Part shown: positions 55,758 through 64,000 of the stretch, in pieces
Position numbering within the stretch: the first letter of the stretch is position 1
Layout: the number at the start of each line of letters is the position of its first letter
Assembly: GCA_963832725.1 (NCBI GenBank)
Contig: CAWHVG010000001.1
Span: forward strand, 1,364,001-1,428,000
Length of the DNA stretch: 64,000 nucleotides
Direction of reading: 5' to 3'
From: JAEZBP01 sp963832725
GTDB lineage: Bacteria > Myxococcota_A > Polyangia > Polyangiales > Sandaracinaceae
Position numbers and translations under genes: made by a program
The notes under the pieces: generated by a model
The model's input: only the letters and a program-made list of their open reading frames with translations
Told to the model about the DNA's origin: nothing
Database searches by the model: none

Positions 55758-58400
55758 ATGTCGACGCCGTATCATCCACCGCCCATGCACGTGGTCGAAG
55801 ACGACGCCTTCGTAGGTCGTGAGCGGGAGCTCGCGCGGATCGATGCGCTCTTCGCGTCGGGCGAGCGGCTGGTCTCGATCGTCGGCGGCCCCGGGGTCGG
55901 CAAGACCCGGCTGGCCGCGCGTCACGCACAATCGGTGGCGCAGAAGCGAACGGTGGTGGCGCGGGTGGACCTCGCCGACACCCGCAGCGAGGAGGAGATC
56001 GCCCTCGCATTCGCGAACGCGCTCGGACTGCGGGACTCCTCGCCCGCGCTCGGCCACGTCGAGGCCGGCGAGCTGATCGAGCGCGTGGACGCGGCGCTGG
56101 AGACCGGCGAGGTCGACCTGGTGCTGGTGGACGACGCCGAGAGCGCCGCTTCGTCACTCGCGACCTGCGTCGCCCGCTGGCTCGCAGAGGCCCCGCGCGT
56201 TCGCTTCCTGGTGGCCAGCCGGCAGGCGCTCTCGCTGCGCGCCGAGCAGCTCATCGAGCTCGGGCCGCTCTCGATCCCCGACGACGACTCGCTGGAGGCG
56301 CTCGAGCGCTCGGAAGCCGCACAGCTCCTCTTCGTGCGCTCCGATCGCGTCCGCCTCGACGCGCAGACGGCGCCGGTGGTCGGCCGGCTGGTCCGCAGCC
56401 TCGACGGAAACCCGCTGGCCATCGAGCTCGCGGCGGCGCGGCTGCGCTCGCTCGGCTTGCGCGACGTCACCGAGCGCATCGCCTCGGGGATCGACTTGCT
56501 CGACCGCGCCCCGCGCGACGCGAGGTGGCGACACGCCAGCCTGCGCCGGGCGATCGGCGTCTCGTGGGATCTCTCCACCGATGAAGAGCGCGCGCTCTTG
56601 GCCCGCTGCGCGGTGTTTCGCGGCTGGTTCGACGTCGGCGCGGTCGAGGCGGTCGCCGGCGACGCGATGGAGAGCCCGCTCGACGCGCTGCACGGCGCGC
56701 GGGAGCGCTCGCTGGTCTCGATGCGGGAGGTCGGCGGACGCTCGCGCTACGCGCTCTCGGCGCCGGTGCGCGCGTTCGCGGAGGAGATGCTCGAGGCGAG
56801 CGGCGCGGCGGAGGACGCTCGCGCGCGCCACGCCTCGTGGCTGGCCGAGCGCGCCCGCGAGGCGGCCGAGCGCTGGCGACTCTCGGCCCACGAAGACGAT
56901 CTCGCTTTTCTGCGGGAGCATCAGGCGGACCTCGCCGCCGCGCTGGCGATCGCCGACGCCCACCTGAGGGCGCGCCTGCTCCTCGCGTTCGACGTGGTGC
57001 TGGCGCACAGAGAGAAGCCGGCCGCCCACGTCGCCCTCCTGCGCGAGCCCCTCTTTGCGATCGAGCCTTCGGCGCTGCAGGTGCGCCTCGCGATCGCGCT
57101 GGCGCTGGCGCTGGAGCGGGCGGGCGACGCGCGGGCCGGGCTCGACACGCTGGACGCGGCGCGCGCCATCGCGGTGGCCGAGCCGCTCGCAGCCGAGCTG
57201 GAGGTCACCGCCGCGCAGCTCTCGCAGACCTCTGGCGCGCTCGACGCGGCGCGCGCCTCGTTCGAGCGGGCCATCGCGCTGGCCGGCGAAGGCGCGCTCC
57301 TGGTGCGGGCGCTCCGAGGGCTGGGGTTGGTGGCGCACGCGCGCGGCGACTTGGACGAAGCCGAGCGGCGCTATCGAGAGGCGCTCCACCGCGCGAGCGA
57401 GCTGCCCTTGCTGGAGGCGCGGCTCTTCTCCGACATGGGCAGCGTCCGACTGGCCCAGCATCGCCTGGAAGAGGCCCGCGAGCGCTTCGAGCGGGCGCTG
57501 GAGCGCTCGGCGAGCGCGCCCAATCCGGTGACCATCGGGCTCACCGAGGGCAACCTCGCCATCCTGGCCCAGGAGGAAGGTCGCTTGGACGACGCCGCGG
57601 CCGCGTTCGCCCGCGCGATCGACGAGCTCTCGCGCTCCGGCCACCGCCTCTACGAAGCGCACCTCGCACTCTACGCCGGGTTCGTCGAGCACGAACGGGG
57701 CGAGCTGGCGCGCGCGGTGTCGCTCTACGAGCGGGCGCTGGGCGCGCTGCTGACGATGGGCGACGCGCGGATGGCGGGGCTCGGGCTGGCGGGCCTCGGC
57801 GCGGCGGAAGCTCAGCGCGGTCGGACGCGCGCCGCCGAGGACGCGTTCGCGCGCGCCGAGAAGCAGCTCGAAGGGATTGGGGATGCCGGCCTGAGCCTCG
57901 CGCTCGCGCTGCACCGCGGGCATCTCTCGCTGAGCGAGGCGGAGGCGGACCCGGACCGCTCGGTCGCGCTGCGCGAGGAGGTGTCGCGGGTGATCGCCAG
58001 CGCCGATCCGGACGTGCTCGGTCGCTCCGACGACGCGCGCATCGGCTTGCGGATCCTGCGCCAGCGCCTGGAGGCCCGCACGCTGAGCGTCGCTCGCGAC
58101 GGCGGCCTCATCCGGCTGCCCGACGGCGAGGTCATCGATCTCTCGCGCCGGGACGTGCTCAAGCGCATCGTGCTCGCACTGGCTCGCGCGCGCATCGAGC
58201 GGCCGGGCCAAGCGGTGAGCGTCGAGACGCTCGTCGCCGAGGGATGGCCCGACGAGCGCATCCTCTGGGGGCCGGCGCTCAACCGGCTCAAGGTCGCGCT
58301 GTCGACGCTGCGCAAGCTCGGCCTGCGCGACGCGCTCGAGCGTCACGAGCAGGGCTACCTATTGGATCCGGGGGTCTCGGCGACCTGGATGGACGGCTGA
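55758..58400 (+). CDS. STAND-type regulator: NTPase, TPR repeats, C-terminal winged-helix-like domain
   Basis: 880 residues, frame intact. NTPase domain at the N-terminus: FVGRERELARIDALF, Walker A IVGGPGVGKTRLAAR (residues about 41-55), Walker B VDLVLVDDAE, sensor segment VRFLVASRQALSL, and GNPLAIELAAARLRSLGL (GxP motif). Then helical TPR-like repeats (LVRALRGLGLVAHARGDLDE; LTEGNLAILAQEEGRLDDAA; ARMAGLGLAGLGAAEAQRGR), and a C-terminal about 90 residues (IDLSRRDVLKRIVLALARAR; VETLVAEGWPDERILWGPAL; RLKVALSTLRKLGL) like the OmpR-type winged helix of BTAD/AfsR proteins. Here the DNA-binding module is C-terminal rather than N-terminal. It is probably a ligand- or partner-triggered transcription factor. 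Confidence 0.85.
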   Translation: MSTPYHPPPMHVVEDDAFVGRERELARIDALFASGERLVSIVGGPGVGKTRLAARHAQSVAQKRTVVARVDLADTRSEEEIALAFANALGLRDSSPALGHVEAGELIERVDAALETGEVDLVLVDDAESAASSLATCVARWLAEAPRVRFLVASRQALSLRAEQLIELGPLSIPDDDSLEALERSEAAQLLFVRSDRVRLDAQTAPVVGRLVRSLDGNPLAIELAAARLRSLGLRDVTERIASGIDLLDRAPRDARWRHASLRRAIGVSWDLSTDEERALLARCAVFRGWFDVGAVEAVAGDAMESPLDALHGARERSLVSMREVGGRSRYALSAPVRAFAEEMLEASGAAEDARARHASWLAERAREAAERWRLSAHEDDLAFLREHQADLAAALAIADAHLRARLLLAFDVVLAHREKPAAHVALLREPLFAIEPSALQVRLAIALALALERAGDARAGLDTLDAARAIAVAEPLAAELEVTAAQLSQTSGALDAARASFERAIALAGEGALLVRALRGLGLVAHARGDLDEAERRYREALHRASELPLLEARLFSDMGSVRLAQHRLEEARERFERALERSASAPNPVTIGLTEGNLAILAQEEGRLDDAAAAFARAIDELSRSGHRLYEAHLALYAGFVEHERGELARAVSLYERALGALLTMGDARMAGLGLAGLGAAEAQRGRTRAAEDAFARAEKQLEGIGDAGLSLALALHRGHLSLSEAEADPDRSVALREEVSRVIASADPDVLGRSDDARIGLRILRQRLEARTLSVARDGGLIRLPDGEVIDLSRRDVLKRIVLALARARIERPGQAVSVETLVAEGWPDERILWGPALNRLKVALSTLRKLGLRDALERHEQGYLLDPGVSATWMDG

Positions 58401-58633
58401 TTCACCGGGTGAGCGCGTCTTTGGGGTCCCTCGTGGCGGGATCGGCATCCGTGAAGCTTCTTTCGGGTCGCCGCCGTCCACTCGATCTCGCTCGAATTCT
58501 ACCGCCCAACGGGATCCGTTGCGTCTTGGACGACGAAGTCGCTCGGCGCGCCGAAGACCGAGGCGCGCGCGCCGTCCCGACCCGCTTCCCGAGCTGGTTG
58601 CCGGCGCTCGACCGGCATCGAGCCGGGTGCGCT

Positions 58634-58822
58634 TCAGGGTTTCACCCACTTTCCGACCACGTAGTGCACGGGGCAGAAGCCCGTGAACACACTGGAGATC
58701 ATCACCAGGCCCGTGAGACCCGCGAGCGCGAGCCACCGCGGATCGACGAGCTGCGCCATCACCGCGCTGCAGAGCACGATCAGGCCTACGATTCCGTCGT
58801 GCACCTTGGTTCGCTTGGACAT
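58634..58822 (-). CDS. DUF2892/YgaP-type small membrane protein
   Basis: 62 residues from ATG 58822 (MSKRTKVHDGIVGLIVLCSA). Two membrane helices are joined by a short loop (VMAQLVDPRWLALAGLTGLV MISSVFTGFCPVHYVVGKWV, read in two parts). FTGFCPVHYVVGK is diagnostic of the YgaP membrane module, which usually partners a rhodanese domain or gene. The rhodanese remnant at 51.2-51.4 kb is the only one seen here. It is divergent from a LysR regulator. Confidence 0.88.
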   Translation of the reverse strand: MSKRTKVHDGIVGLIVLCSAVMAQLVDPRWLALAGLTGLVMISSVFTGFCPVHYVVGKWVKP

Positions 58823-58926
58823 GAGGGACGAAGCTAGCAACGGGCGGGGCGCTGCGCCGTTCCTGTTCTCGCGAAACTGGTTCGCATGGTTGCGAGGGCG
58901 CACGCGGCGGAGGATGCTCCCACCCT

Positions 58927-59772
58927 ATGGCGATCCTGTGGGACGATGTGCGCTACCTCGACGCCATCCACACCGAAGGCGCGGTCGGCGGCGCCGCGCG
59001 GGCGCTCGGGGTCTCGGTCTCGACGGTGTATCGGCGCGTCGCCGCGCTCGAGGAAGCGCTCGGCACGCCGTGTCTGGCGCGGGCCGGAGGGACGGAGCTC
59101 CTCACGCCCGCCGGTCGAACCCTGGCCGCCGCGGGTCGATCGTCCCGCCGCGCCATCACGCGTGCGATCGGGGAGATCGAGGAGCGGGAAGGGGCACGCG
59201 ACGGCGTGGTCAGCGTGACCACGGTCGAGGGGCTCTTCCCACTGCTCGTGGATCCGATCGCGGAGGTGCAACGCGAGCACGGGCTCCGCGTGACGCTCTA
59301 CCTGGGCGACAGCGGGCCCAGCGTGCGCGATCGCGAGGTCGACGTGGCCGTCGGCGTGATGAAGAGGCCGCCGCCCGGCTGCTGGGGACGCCGGCTCGCT
59401 CGCCTCCCCTACGCGGTCTTCGGGACGCCCGAGGCGATCGCCCGCGAGCCGGAGCCGGCGTGGATCACCCGCTCGTTCGACGCGAGCTACGCGCCGGAGG
59501 CCGCCTGGGAGCGCGACCACGTACCGCGCTCGGCGGCGAGCGCACCCTTCGCCGCGCTCGTGGCCCTCGTGGCCAAGGGGCTCGGGGTCGGCCTGATGCC
59601 TCGCGCGATCGCGGCGCAGCACCCGAACCTGGTCGAGTGGACGGGGCACGGCGCGAGCACGGCGAAGCTCCAGCGGAGCACATGGCTGCTCACGCACCCC
59701 GATCTGCGCAAGTCGCCTCGCGTCGTCACGCTGATGCGCGCGCTGAGCCGCCACTTCCGTCGCGTCCTGTGA
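58927..59772 (+). CDS. LysR-family transcriptional regulator
   Basis: 281 residues, frame intact. N-terminal winged helix-turn-helix: LWDDVRYLDAIHTEGAVGGA, ARALGVSVSTVYRRVAALEE, ALGTPCLARAGGTELLTPAG. The effector domain follows (GVVSVTTVEGLFPLLVDPIA; VDVAVGVMKRPPPGCWGR; LVALVAKGLGVGLMPRAIAA). The gene is divergent from the DUF2892 gene with 104 bases between starts, the classic LysR arrangement, so it probably controls that gene and itself. The ligand is unknown. Confidence 0.9.
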   Translation: MAILWDDVRYLDAIHTEGAVGGAARALGVSVSTVYRRVAALEEALGTPCLARAGGTELLTPAGRTLAAAGRSSRRAITRAIGEIEEREGARDGVVSVTTVEGLFPLLVDPIAEVQREHGLRVTLYLGDSGPSVRDREVDVAVGVMKRPPPGCWGRRLARLPYAVFGTPEAIAREPEPAWITRSFDASYAPEAAWERDHVPRSAASAPFAALVALVAKGLGVGLMPRAIAAQHPNLVEWTGHGASTAKLQRSTWLLTHPDLRKSPRVVTLMRALSRHFRRVL

Positions 59773-59855
59773 GCCCGGTCGAGGTGCCCGAGACGCGCGA
59801 CGGCGCCGCACTCCGCACGACGGGTCGAGCGCGGAGGGCGGCGCCTGGCATCGGC

Positions 59856-59890
59856 GGTGCACGCTCGGGATCGCTGCCCGAGCGTGCACC
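59856..59890. terminator. Perfect hairpin between convergent genes
   Basis: A 14-bp perfect stem, GGTGCACGCTCGGG at 59856-59869 with CCCGAGCGTGCACC at 59877-59890, and a 7-base loop. It lies between the LysR stop and the end of the cytochrome gene, probably acting in both directions. CTT follows on the plus strand. Confidence 0.75.
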
Positions 59891-59903
59891 CTTCACACGA
59901 GGG

Positions 59904-62404
59904 TCAGGGGAAGGTCGCCGGGCAGCCGTCGAAGGTCGAGGGGACGTCCTGCGTGTCGGTGTCGGCGTCGATCGAGAGCAAGAACTGAACGAGATCGCTC
60001 CGCTGTTGATCCGCGTCGCCGGTGGTGAGGAAGACGGGGTTGGCCGCCGTCAGGTGTGCCCGCCACGCGGGGTCGGAGAGGAGCGCGTCGAGCGTGCTCG
60101 CTTGGCCGTGGTGGAGGTAAGGCGCGCCGATGGAGAGCCCGTAGAGCGAGGGGACGTTGTAGCCGCCCGCGCCCTGGGCTCGGGCGCCGTTGGCACGCTG
60201 CTCCAGCCCGGTCGTGCCCGCGTCGTCGCCGGGAAGCCCGAACGTGCCCACGCCGCGCAGCACGCAGGCCACCTGCGCCGGCGCGGAAGCCGCCGCGCTG
60301 TCGACGGAGGCCGGCTGCGGCTCGATTCTGGAGCCCGTGTGCGTTCCAGCCCGAAGGCCACGCGCTCGGCGGCGTGAACGACGCCGTCGTCAGGGCCGTG
60401 TTGGTCGCGGACGAGGGGACGTAGAAGCGGCGCGACGCGGTCCAGCCGGGCCCGCCGTGACAGGCCACGCAGCCGCCGTTGTTGGCGCTGGCGTCCGGCA
60501 TCCCGAAGAGAGCCGCGCCGCGCGCCACCGCTGCCTCGTCGAGGAAGCGCAGACGGCGCGGCGGCCGAACGGTGCGGATCCACGCTTCGATCGCATCCCA
60601 CGCGCCGGGCGCGCAGACGTCGCTCGCGTCCGCGAGCTCCTTCACCGGCTGCCCGAGCCCGCCGCCGAGCGCGATCGGGCTCTCGGTGTCGAGCCCGCTG
60701 CAGTCACCGTTGGTCACCGCGCCGAGCCCGCCTTGGACGCCGCGGGTGTTGCGCTCGAAGTCGTGTACCTCGTCGAAGATCGCGGTCCAGTTGAAGACGC
60801 GCTGCACCTGGGTGCCGCCGCCGTGCGAGAAGGAGCCGTCGAGCGAGGTCGCCTGGCGCGGCCCGGCCGCGAACGACCAGGTGACGTTGTCGGTGTAACC
60901 GCCCGGGTGGCAGGAGCTGCAGCTCGACCAGCCGTTGTTCGACCAGCGCGCGCGGCCGGTGAAGAAGAGGCGGCGGCCCTTGTCGACCTCGATCTCGGCG
61001 GGATCACTCGGCGGGCTGGTGGACTCCACCGTCGTCAACAAACGCTGCTCGGCCAGGTTCACCACGCCGAGGCGGCGGCTCCCCTGACAGCTCAGGTACG
61101 CGCGCGGCGCGGCGTGCGCGGTGGCGATGCCCGTGGGCATCACGCAGCCCGTGTCGGCGCCGGAGGGCGCGGCGTGCACGTCGATCTGCAGGTTGAACGA
61201 GGAGCCCACGCTGACCGCGCCCGGCGACTCGTCCCCGAAGACCACGCGCTGCACCATGTCGGCGCCGCGCGACGCCGAGTAGGCGATGCCGGAGGTGCCG
61301 ATGAACGCGATCTCGACCGTGTCTGCGAGGAAGAGCGGGTGCGCGCCGTCCGGCGCCGCGTCGTGTACGGCCTTGGCGAGGTTCACCGAGCCGACGCCGC
61401 TCCGATCCTCGGTGCGCGACTCGAGGTCGGCCACGTAGACGACCGGGTGCACGTTGAGATTGAACGCGACCGGCGCACCGGCCGAGACCGAGGTGCTGGT
61501 GACGTAGATCTTGCCCTCCTGCACCCACACCGAGGAGAGCTGGTTGGGCGAGGTCATCACCGACGCGCCACCGCCCGAGGGGCCGAAGCCGCTGTCGATG
61601 GGCGCGAAGGTGATCGGCGCCGTCGGCGAGAGGTCCGAGAGCTGGTAGATCCGCACCAGCCCGCTCCGGCTCTGGTCGGTGGCCTCCTGACCGTCGATCG
61701 GCACGCCGAAGAATTTCGGGCGCGATCAAGAGCTCGTCCGCGTCGGAGGTGTCGCCGTCGTTGGTGACCGCCAGCGCGTAGGGGTTGTTCGGCGCGGTGA
61801 TGCTGCTCGTGCGAGCCATCGACGCCGTGTCGATCACGCCGATGCTGCCCTCGGCGTGCTCCGCGACGAAGAGGGTCGCGCCGCTCGGCGAGAGCGCCAG
61901 GCCGGTCGGCTCAGACCCGACCTCGATTGTGGCCGTCACCTCGGGCGCGGGCCCGTCGATGCCCTCCACGCGCACCACCGTCGCGTCCGCGCGGTTGGCG
62001 ACGAACGCCGTGTGTCCGTCCGGGTGGAGGACGACCGAGGAGGGCGCGGCGCCGACGCTCACGCGGGCCAGCCGCTGGTTGTCGGCCGTGGTGAACGACG
62101 AGATCGAGCCGTCCTGGGGGTTGACGATCACCACGATGGCGTCGTCGTCGCTGACGACGATGGTGCTCGAGCGGGACGAGCGGGCCAGCACCGCGTTCGT
62201 CGTCTGTCCGCCGTCGGTGGACGCGTCCTCGCCGCCGCCACCCGCATCCTCTCCTCCGCCCGCGTCGGGCCGGACGACCTGCGCGTCCTCCCCGCCGCCG
62301 GCGTCCAGCGTGCCACCGCCGCCGTCACATCCACCGAGCGCGGCCAGCGCCCATCCGAGCGCGCCGACCCGCGCCGTCAAGAAAGCCATCGAATTGCGTC
62401 GCAT
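59904..62404 (-). CDS. Beta-propeller lipoprotein with cytochrome c domain (two frame breaks)
   Basis: About 832 residues after removing one G near 61723 and one base near 60335. Start MRRNSMAFLTARVGALGWAL, lipobox LGGC, Asp/Gly linker. Residues about 60-330 are YVTN-type propeller blades (SVGAAPSSVVLHPDGHTAFV; IEVGSEPTGLALSPSGATLF; LARVSVGA). The C-terminal half contains heme-binding CSSCHPGG and CVACHGGPG motifs and ends like MauG/di-heme peroxidase relatives (NVPSLYGLSIGAPYLHHGQA; DLVQFLLSIDADTD). I infer a surface or periplasmic di-heme redox protein tethered by a lipid. Further frame errors in the propeller cannot be excluded. Confidence 0.75.
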
Positions 62405-62760
62405 CCAGTCCTCCGAGTCCACCAGTTGTGCGACTCCACGGGTACGGCGCGAGGCCCGCGAGCACGAGTTAACCCCGGTTAAACGGGGCGGGCGGGGACC
62501 CCTGCCATTCGAGAGGGCAGCTCCGCCGCCGGCGAGCCTGCCCCGCGAATCGGCAGCGCCGGATGGGTTCGCGACGGTCGACCCTCGAGCCGCTCCGAGC
62601 CCGCGGGGCCACGGTCGCGAAGGCGTTTAACCCCGCTTTACTCGCGACCCGACACGAGAGGACGAATCGTGGTCCCCACCCGGAGCGCTGACCCGGCCCG
62701 CTCGCCGACAGTTCATCGGCGGGGCTCGCTCGGCGCCCTCCCCCCGGCAAGGAGCTCGAG
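62405..62760. promoter_or_regulatory. Divergent control region with repeated TTTAACC motifs
   Basis: This 356-base gap separates two divergent lipoprotein genes. GTTAACCCCGGTTAAAC at 62468-62484 is partly palindromic, and a related GTTTAACCCCGCTTTAC lies at 62625-62641. The AT-rich half-sites stand out in the GC-rich background and could be operators or -10 elements for the two genes. No gene is seen here. AAGGAG before 62761 is the ribosome-binding site of the right-hand gene. Confidence 0.4.
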
Positions 62761-64000
62761 ATGACCGCTCAACTTCCCCTTCGCCTTCCTCTGCTCGCGA
62801 CGCTGATCTCGGTCGCGACGGCGTGCGGCAACCCTCAAAACGCCTGCGTCGAAGACGATAGTGGCGGTTGCTTGGCCAGCGTTCGGCTGACCTACTTGAA
62901 GGTCGACTACGACCTGAGCCAGCCCGTCTTCGTGAACAACCGCGTCGCGGTCGAGTACGGCATCACCTCGACCAGCCCCGACCCGAGCGCGCCCGCGACC
63001 CGGAACGTCGCGGTCAGCTTCAGCTTCGTCGAGGCGAACCCGGCCAATCCCTCGGCGCCCATCGAGTGCGCGTCCAACGCGTTCGACCTCGAGCTGACGG
63101 GCGACGGGCAAGAGCAGGTGTTCAACGGCTTCGTCTGGCCGACCACCCTCTGCCAAGAGCTGGTCGGAAAGGCCGTGAACCTCCGGGTCAGCTTCGACGG
63201 CGGCGAAGGGGTGGCGGACACCGGCATCGACTACCCGTCGGTGTCTTTCACGGAGGCCGCAGCGAGCGCCGACATCAACCAGGCCTGCCGCACGGCCACC
63301 AATCCGACGGCGACCGACCTCGGCCTCGGCTGCGTGTACGACTTCGACATCGAGCCCACGCCGACCGACGGGAGCGACACCCTGATCGACGTGCGCTACG
63401 GCGGCCTCACGCCGGCCTCGTCGGTGGCGATCCTGCCCTACGTCGACCCGAGCGCGACCGGCGCCGATCTCGCCCCGAGCCTCGTCGTGCAGTCCACGCT
63501 CGTCGTCGACGGACGTGACCCCTACATCGCCGGATTGGCGCCCGAGGACGTGCCGGCGGGTCTCGAGGCCGAGGCGCCCGGTATCACCCAGGATCTCCAG
63601 TTCGGCGTCGATCCCTCGAACCTCGACAGCATCACCGCGATGCCGGGACACGCCGCGCTGACCTACGAGATCGCGCCCGCGAACGACGAGATGGGCTGGC
63701 TGCCGCTGACCATCGGCGACCCGAGCTCGGAGGTCAGCGCCGATCACGTCAGCGAGTACGTGATCGATTCGCTCCAGCCCGGCACCCCGAACATGTTCGC
63801 CCACGAGCTCTTCGCCGAGGGCGACACCCGCGCCGCGCTCGACGCGGGCGGCCAGTGGGCCGACGTCAGCGACTTCTCGGTGCGCGGCTGCTTCGCGGCC
63901 GACTTCACCCAGGCCGGCAACGAGGGTGAGGACACCAGCGACTGCCGCACCATCCCCGTCGTGCTGGTCCGAGAGGCGCCGAGCCCCTCCGCCGCCACCT
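62761..64000 (+). CDS. Exported lipoprotein, unknown (cut by window edge)
   Basis: From ATG 62761, with AAGGAG upstream, about 413 residues run off the right edge without a stop. Signal RLPLLATLISVATACGN, with lipobox TAC and Cys at about residue 22. The mature protein is beta-rich with scattered Cys (YLKVDYDLSQPVFVNNRVAV; VAVSFSFVEANPANPSAPIE; CVYDFDIEPTPTDGSDTLID; LTYEIAPANDEMGWLPLTIG). I recognise no family; the segments suggest repeated Ig-like or CARDB-like domains. The frame is intact in the visible part. It is divergent from the cytochrome lipoprotein gene. Confidence 0.7.
   Translation, partial: MTAQLPLRLPLLATLISVATACGNPQNACVEDDSGGCLASVRLTYLKVDYDLSQPVFVNNRVAVEYGITSTSPDPSAPATRNVAVSFSFVEANPANPSAPIECASNAFDLELTGDGQEQVFNGFVWPTTLCQELVGKAVNLRVSFDGGEGVADTGIDYPSVSFTEAAASADINQACRTATNPTATDLGLGCVYDFDIEPTPTDGSDTLIDVRYGGLTPASSVAILPYVDPSATGADLAPSLVVQSTLVVDGRDPYIAGLAPEDVPAGLEAEAPGITQDLQFGVDPSNLDSITAMPGHAALTYEIAPANDEMGWLPLTIGDPSSEVSADHVSEYVIDSLQPGTPNMFAHELFAEGDTRAALDAGGQWADVSDFSVRGCFAADFTQAGNEGEDTSDCRTIPVVLVREAPSPSAAT

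Noticed and set aside
1..64000. tRNA, rRNA, riboswitch or integrase genes
   Set aside because: I looked for cloverleaf-like segments, ribosomal RNA landmarks and recombinase motifs and saw none; without a covariance search, small RNAs could be missed.

Overview
GENERAL. The window is very GC-rich DNA with dense, mostly short-spaced genes. It probably comes from a deltaproteobacterial predator-type lineage (Myxococcota, Polyangiales/Sandaracinus-like). The evidence is a MYXO-CTERM-type sorting tail on a nidogen-domain protein, MopE-type Cys/Asp motifs, many lipoproteins with Gly/Asp-rich or Cys-rich linkers, a TonB-like/AgmX-type C-terminus, a STAND-TPR regulator and a complete set of ole (long-chain olefin) genes. 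The taxonomic call is inference from protein features. I recognised no rRNA, tRNA, CRISPR array, transposase or phage gene.

LAYOUT. 1-1.2 kb: an MMPL/RND exporter cut by the left edge. 2.7-5.3 kb: two divergent ATP-grasp ligases, then glycogen synthase glgA (5.5-7.0). 7.1-8.7 kb: a Cys-rich lipoprotein and a small unknown protein, both on the minus strand. 8.9-10.4 kb: a gene-free repeat island with a 21-bp satellite partly organised in 148-bp higher-order units, a long nested palindrome and a 7-bp array. 10.5-19.2 kb: one plus-strand operon-like run of ATP-grasp ligase, S51-type peptidase, esterase, ATP-grasp-like protein, esterase, GCS2-type amidoligase with CBS pair, and aspartoacylase-like deacylase. 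This is the best candidate for an undescribed amide-metabolite pathway. 19.3-21.9 kb: two Cys-rich surface proteins. 22-31 kb: acyl-CoA chemistry (hydrolase/acyl-CoA synthetase fusion, acetoacetate-decarboxylase-like protein, YbgC thioesterase, two Nudix enzymes, then oleA-oleB). 31.2-35 kb: a 1,277-residue membrane M48 peptidase. 35.3-40.3 kb: small membrane, zinc-ribbon, lipoprotein and outer-membrane-like genes. 40.6-43.3 kb: oleC-oleD, completing the pathway at a second site. 43.3-50 kb: TerB-like, membrane spermidine-synthase-like, DUF302, TM2, TonB-like and TSP3-repeat proteins. 50.2-51.4 kb: a gene bracketed by a direct repeat, next to a dead rhodanese. 51.7-59.8 kb: hybrid histidine kinase-type sensor, lipoprotein, STAND regulator, and a LysR/DUF2892 divergent pair. 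59.9-64 kb: a beta-propeller/cytochrome c lipoprotein and a lipoprotein cut by the right edge.

SEQUENCE QUALITY. About 18 genes contain one or more frame breaks that a single-base change repairs, while the protein stays conserved on both sides. Most are one-base insertions outside homopolymers; a few are one-base deletions in G or C runs. Neighbouring genes, including one of 3.8 kb, are intact. I read these as assembly or read errors and annotate across them. Three apparent fusions (ATP-grasp/S51, OleA/OleB, OleC/OleD) are products of this effect. By contrast, the rhodanese at 51.2-51.4 kb has lost its catalytic Cys and looks genuinely dead.

HOW THE GENES WORK TOGETHER. Two metabolic themes stand out. 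The first is ATP-dependent amide-bond formation and its reversal (ATP-grasp, GCS2, S51, esterase, ASPA). The second is acyl-CoA processing that ends in beta-lactone-derived olefins (OleA condensation, OleD reduction, OleC beta-lactone synthesis, OleB decarboxylation). The rest is mostly envelope biology and signalling.
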